Part shown: piece by piece, positions 39,901 to 42,136 of the stretch | How positions within the stretch are numbered: position 1 is the first letter of the stretch | Layout of the letters: each line of letters starts with the position of its first letter | IMG/VR virus record: IMGVR_UViG_3300042923_000543 | Span: 1-42,136 of that record | DNA length: 42,136 nt | Origin: a virus | Reading direction: 5' to 3' (one strand) | Notes under the pieces: generated by a model | Databases searched by the model: none | Seen by the model: the letters and a program-made list of their open reading frames with translations, nothing else | Told to the model about the DNA's origin: nothing | Translations under genes and position numbers: made by a program

Positions 39901-42136
39901 TTATTTGCTTCCACTGTCCTATTCCTTCTTTCTCTGGCATTTTCCATTCGCTCAGAAAACCTCTGCTGCTGTGCTTCTAACTTTTGCAGGTTCTGGTCTC
40001 TAAGCTTCTGTACCTGGAGCCGATAGGCTTCTTTCTGCTCAGCTGTGGCAGTCTTTGAATTTTCTACTATCTCCGCTATCTTATCCTCGTTTTTTTTCTT
40101 AATAAGAGATAATCTCTCATTATATTTCGCTTTGTAATCTTCTCGAAGTTCTCTTACATTCTGATTATATCTTGCCTTTAATTTAGCTAATTCGGACTTT
40201 TTCTTATCTGCAAATGTAGCAGGTGCCTGCCTGATATCAAAATAAGCAGATGATATAATTTCATATGCAAGATCTCTGGACGCTTCGTCTATGCTCATTC
40301 CGTAAGGATTGTAATTGATAGGCTTGATAAAGTCTATTACCTCGGCTATCTTAATCAGTTGATCGGCAGGATGGGTGATCTCATCACCGAAGAATTCCGG
40401 ATGTTTTTCGGAAAGTCTCATATAAAATTCATCTACCGCGATACCATCACTTGCCACTAACTTGATTTTACCAAAATACTTTCTGCGGAAGTTATTAAAG
40501 CCACCTTCAGAAACCATATCAAGCCTATCCTTTGAGGATAATATGATTGGTGTCTTTTTGATTTCATCCAGCATGTCCTTTGAGTTTTTAACTAAGGTAT
40601 CATCCGTAACAGAGGACTTCTTTAATATCATCTTTGCCATGCTCTGTACTGCCTCGATAGCTTCATCCGTATACATTGACTCACTATGATTATGTACATA
40701 CTTCCAGATGGTTTCAAGGTTCTCTACCACATTGCCAACATCATAGGAACTTTGAGCTTTCTTTAGGATCTCATTAGCGGCTTTGGTTAACTGCTTTTTA
40801 TCCGGTGTTAGCTCGTTAGTGACCTTGAACTGCTGATTAAGCAGAGCATTGATCTCACGAAGTTTACGGTTCTCCTGATAAAGGCGATTATAATCTTCGC
40901 GATCAATTTCTTTGAGCTGGAGCCTTGCACCTTCTGGAATGGAGCTTATATTCTCTCCTGTTGAATTTGATAATGCTTCAACCCATAACTTCTCAGCTTC
41001 CTTTACACTGTTCAAATTCTCATTTAATGCTTTTGCTGCTTTGCTTCTTGGTTCCAAGCTTGACAAAGCTTTTTGCATTTTACCGATTAGATCTCGGATT
41101 ATATCTACTACCTTTTCAGCTAATGATTTATCAGTTTTTGCAAGTCTTTCAATACTCTCTTCATCGGTTAAAAACATTTCTGAAGCATCTGCAACGATCT
41201 CATCCATCGCCTCATCCCTGGTTATTGATTGTCCAATCTCGGTATAACGAGAGATAAGGTTATCAACCATATCATTGTAAGCCTTGGGATTGCTCTTGTT
41301 AATTTCAGAGATAACGAAGTTACGATATTTCGTATAAAGCTCCGGAGAATTATCCTGAATTGCATGGGTTAATTCGTGCTTTGCTACGGTCAAATACGGA
41401 TTGTCGGAATCTAATGCAATTGACATTATACCATTCCGGTACATTCCATTTGCTAAGCCACCGGCGATACTGTCTTCAATGCGGATTTCCGTCTTTGAGA
41501 TCTTTCCAAGTTCATTCAATGCCTGGAGTGTATCGGTATCCATCCTTAAGGCCGCCGGGCTCTCCACTACTCCATATGTTTTATTGCCTTCAATTATCGG
41601 TTGCACCTTTTCCATCTTTGCATCATTCAAGCCAGAGTTATATGCATTTAGTCTTATGCTTTCCTTCAGAAGAGATCCATAGGCACTACTAACCTTGTCT
41701 AGTGGAAGGTTAACCAATCCAGCATCGTAATAAGCAGAAAATGCCTTCTGATAACTTTCTACCTCTAGTTCCTCGTTATAATTGGATATGAAGGCTTTCG
41801 CTCCATTGGACTTATAATTTTCTGACTTGGCGATAACCTCATTTGCATTATCGAATGATTTTTCTATGTCGTTTTTAGGATCATTTACATTCATTGTGGG
41901 AGAATTGGTAACCTGAGTATCTAAAGCTTCTGAGCGAAGGCCAGGCGAGTTCTGACGAGTGTTTTTAGCATACAAAGAGGTATCCACTCGGCTTTGTAAT
42001 GGAGCACCGTGTTCCGCAAGTCTGGTTATTTGACCGGATTGATAATTTGATACCCTCTTACCTTCCTCTTTCGCGGTCTGAAGATCAGAAGACTTTCGAT
42101 AGTATTCCGAAGTCTGATCTGTAGCTAATCCCTGCT
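36909..42136 (-). CDS. Giant virion/ejection protein, C-terminal part, with zincin motif (2,210 aa in full)
   Basis: Continuation of the gene at 1-1532; joined at the circular junction it has residues 1-2210 and stops at 36909. Residues 722-726 are HELTH in a VAKHELTHAIQD context, and DEIVADASEMFL about 60 residues later may give the third ligand, so a zinc peptidase domain is likely. Coiled coils span roughly residues 1110-1230. The block LLKPSEKSHLP and the C-terminal region (AAVISAMVLNSLLKSIITAG, then DDPAGMIPYVNSVVSVFKGY) match domains of the large polyvalent protein type seen in Firmicutes phages. The latter contains a membrane-like segment. Inferred role: ejected protein that helps DNA cross the envelope. 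Confidence 0.88.
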   Translation of the reverse strand, partial: QGLATDQTSEYYRKSSDLQTAKEEGKRVSNYQSGQITRLAEHGAPLQSRVDTSLYAKNTRQNSPGLRSEALDTQVTNSPTMNVNDPKNDIEKSFDNANEVIAKSENYKSNGAKAFISNYNEELEVESYQKAFSAYYDAGLVNLPLDKVSSAYGSLLKESIRLNAYNSGLNDAKMEKVQPIIEGNKTYGVVESPAALRMDTDTLQALNELGKISKTEIRIEDSIAGGLANGMYRNGIMSIALDSDNPYLTVAKHELTHAIQDNSPELYTKYRNFVISEINKSNPKAYNDMVDNLISRYTEIGQSITRDEAMDEIVADASEMFLTDEESIERLAKTDKSLAEKVVDIIRDLIGKMQKALSSLEPRSKAAKALNENLNSVKEAEKLWVEALSNSTGENISSIPEGARLQLKEIDREDYNRLYQENRKLREINALLNQQFKVTNELTPDKKQLTKAANEILKKAQSSYDVGNVVENLETIWKYVHNHSESMYTDEAIEAVQSMAKMILKKSSVTDDTLVKNSKDMLDEIKKTPIILSSKDRLDMVSEGGFNNFRRKYFGKIKLVASDGIAVDEFYMRLSEKHPEFFGDEITHPADQLIKIAEVIDFIKPINYNPYGMSIDEASRDLAYEIISSAYFDIRQAPATFADKKKSELAKLKARYNQNVRELREDYKAKYNERLSLIKKKNEDKIAEIVENSKTATAEQKEAYRLQVQKLRDQNLQKLEAQQQRFSERMENARERRNRTVEANKWKGQIKKIAKDLSDMLLKPSEKSHLPKGFTQSIKELLQILDFESGTLSGEPSQAALKWRKLKDAYSELRDIDDDNLNSLYFENVESDIKDLAAIAEGRRVNQLNHEELKAVYDLLKHIKHLINQENKTFAENLRETLSMTGESIINHMAKEGQYSQSNLSANNKGVNAFVNMLTKGNIKPYYFFKKIGGDFEKVYKNLRDGEDKFVKNFESGNEFAHKMIKKYDYFSWANDKQSEFATVKGTKISLTTEQKLYIYAAFRRKQGQQHILKGGVVAEEPKIETEGKGRNKVIKKVTYQSDPVQFSEKDMEKLEETLTEEQKGFVYEMVDYLSSDLSKLGNEVANKLFGLDAYMEENYIPLTSDRSFLNTRAGVTDDKRIKRMSFTKPTVRNASNPIIAAGFMEIWSKHLVDMSMYNALVLPLEDLQKVWNYKYKDKMTGEETSVKNSIKKAYGPEANKYIEKLLIDINGGIKQDVGGELSNLLLSKMKVDAVMGNLSVAIQQPSSIARAFVIIDPKYFIKSAFTKKNYDELIKYSPQAKLKQYGYFDVNMGRSLSDIVTEQEYDGPLDKMKAFFTDKNVRNEVFSWLPQKMDEVTWAYIWNAVKAETKDTTNLQEGNENFYDHCKERFKEVIDRSQVMDSVFQRSELMRSQNFGAKLATNFMAEPTVSYNMLYDALNTFKKDGKSATPYVTRSVAAVISAMVLNSLLKSIITAGRDKDEDKTYGEKYLNSFIKNLMDDPAGMIPYVNSVVSVFKGYEPIRPDMQLFQNLYYAWNKLDSDKYSTQEKVLQITQAIAPFFNVPLKNISKDIEMVWRNSKGALESIGILEGMSEYEKLQTKHPTAGSSSSTGDYYDMLYKAKIEGDTTLYKQIYSDLIKSGKKPSSIAEAMQSRKREGLIIRKKDEEFTNPIITEIYEAYSKKDAKVYESGRKKLIDEGYSVDDIQWAINFLRKEKLTADAPNTEEFIEAYKTGNRSKWEPIYNKLRAAGWSQKDLLELIK
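42010..42136. repeat. Terminal direct repeat, copy 2 (circular overlap)
   Basis: Exact copy of 1-127. It lies inside the giant virion protein gene, at codons about 468-511 of the joined frame. See copy 1 for interpretation. Confidence 0.95.

Noticed and set aside
36909-42136. N4-type virion RNA polymerase, considered because of the N4-gp56 capsid and the protein's size
   Set aside because: No T7-like polymerase motifs are visible; the sequence shows a zincin motif, coiled coils and polyvalent-protein-like blocks instead.

Overview
The window is a complete temperate, short-tailed (podovirus-type) dsDNA phage genome, linearised inside one gene. The first 127 bases recur exactly as the last 127, so the underlying molecule is a circle of 42,009 bp. 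Low GC, strong GGAGG-type ribosome sites, occasional TTG/GTG starts and the gene families (N4-gp56 capsid, Prp protease, YopX, tandem OB-fold SSB, large serine integrase) point to a Clostridia host, probably Lachnospiraceae. The host is an inference. No tRNA, rRNA, CRISPR array or insertion sequence was seen.

Late region (minus strand, from about 16.9 kb down to 1 and on through the junction to 35.4 kb). Order of transcription: small and large terminase, portal, Prp-like cysteine protease, tandem Tad2-like protein, scaffold, N4-gp56 capsid, head-associated coiled-coil protein, a receptor-binding protein with a glycosidase-like domain, connector, beta-propeller tail protein, small tail proteins, a helical-repeat virion protein, one giant 2,210-residue virion protein that crosses the junction, holin and amidase. 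A terminator at 16.96 kb separates this block from the early genes.

Early region (minus strand, 31.8 to 17.0 kb). It starts at a perfect-consensus promoter at 31.82-31.85 kb. It encodes a small zinc-peptidase-like protein, an SSB-like protein, a rolling-circle HUH initiator, an RNase H-like protein that appears inactive, a helicase-methyltransferase fusion, a C5 methyltransferase, a PAPS-reductase-like protein, HNH and GIY-YIG proteins, an ASCH protein, YopX and many small accessory proteins. I see no DNA polymerase, primase or replicative helicase. Replication therefore probably depends on the HUH initiator plus host enzymes. A plus-strand promoter and terminator in the rep leader predict a roughly 70-nt antisense RNA, like the copy-number RNAs of rolling-circle plasmids.

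Lysogeny region (31.1-35.4 kb, mostly plus strand). A Cro/CI-type repressor sits behind back-to-back promoters with three operator-like repeats. Then come two small minus-strand genes, a probable attP with an alternative attenuator fold, a large serine integrase, and a secreted Ig-like protein gene with its own perfect-consensus promoter (a likely lysogenic-conversion gene). Two further plus-strand genes lie inside the minus-strand early region: a small conserved basic protein with no canonical start codon, and a 93-residue protein whose promoter contains a LexA-box-like sequence.

The most notable systems are: (1) a Prp protease with a shared LNLTKFD motif at the N-termini of scaffold and capsid; (2) a tandem Tad2-like anti-Thoeris candidate inside the head operon; (3) a plasmid-like rolling-circle module with antisense RNA in a tailed phage; and (4) a tail protein carrying a six-hairpin glycosidase-like domain.
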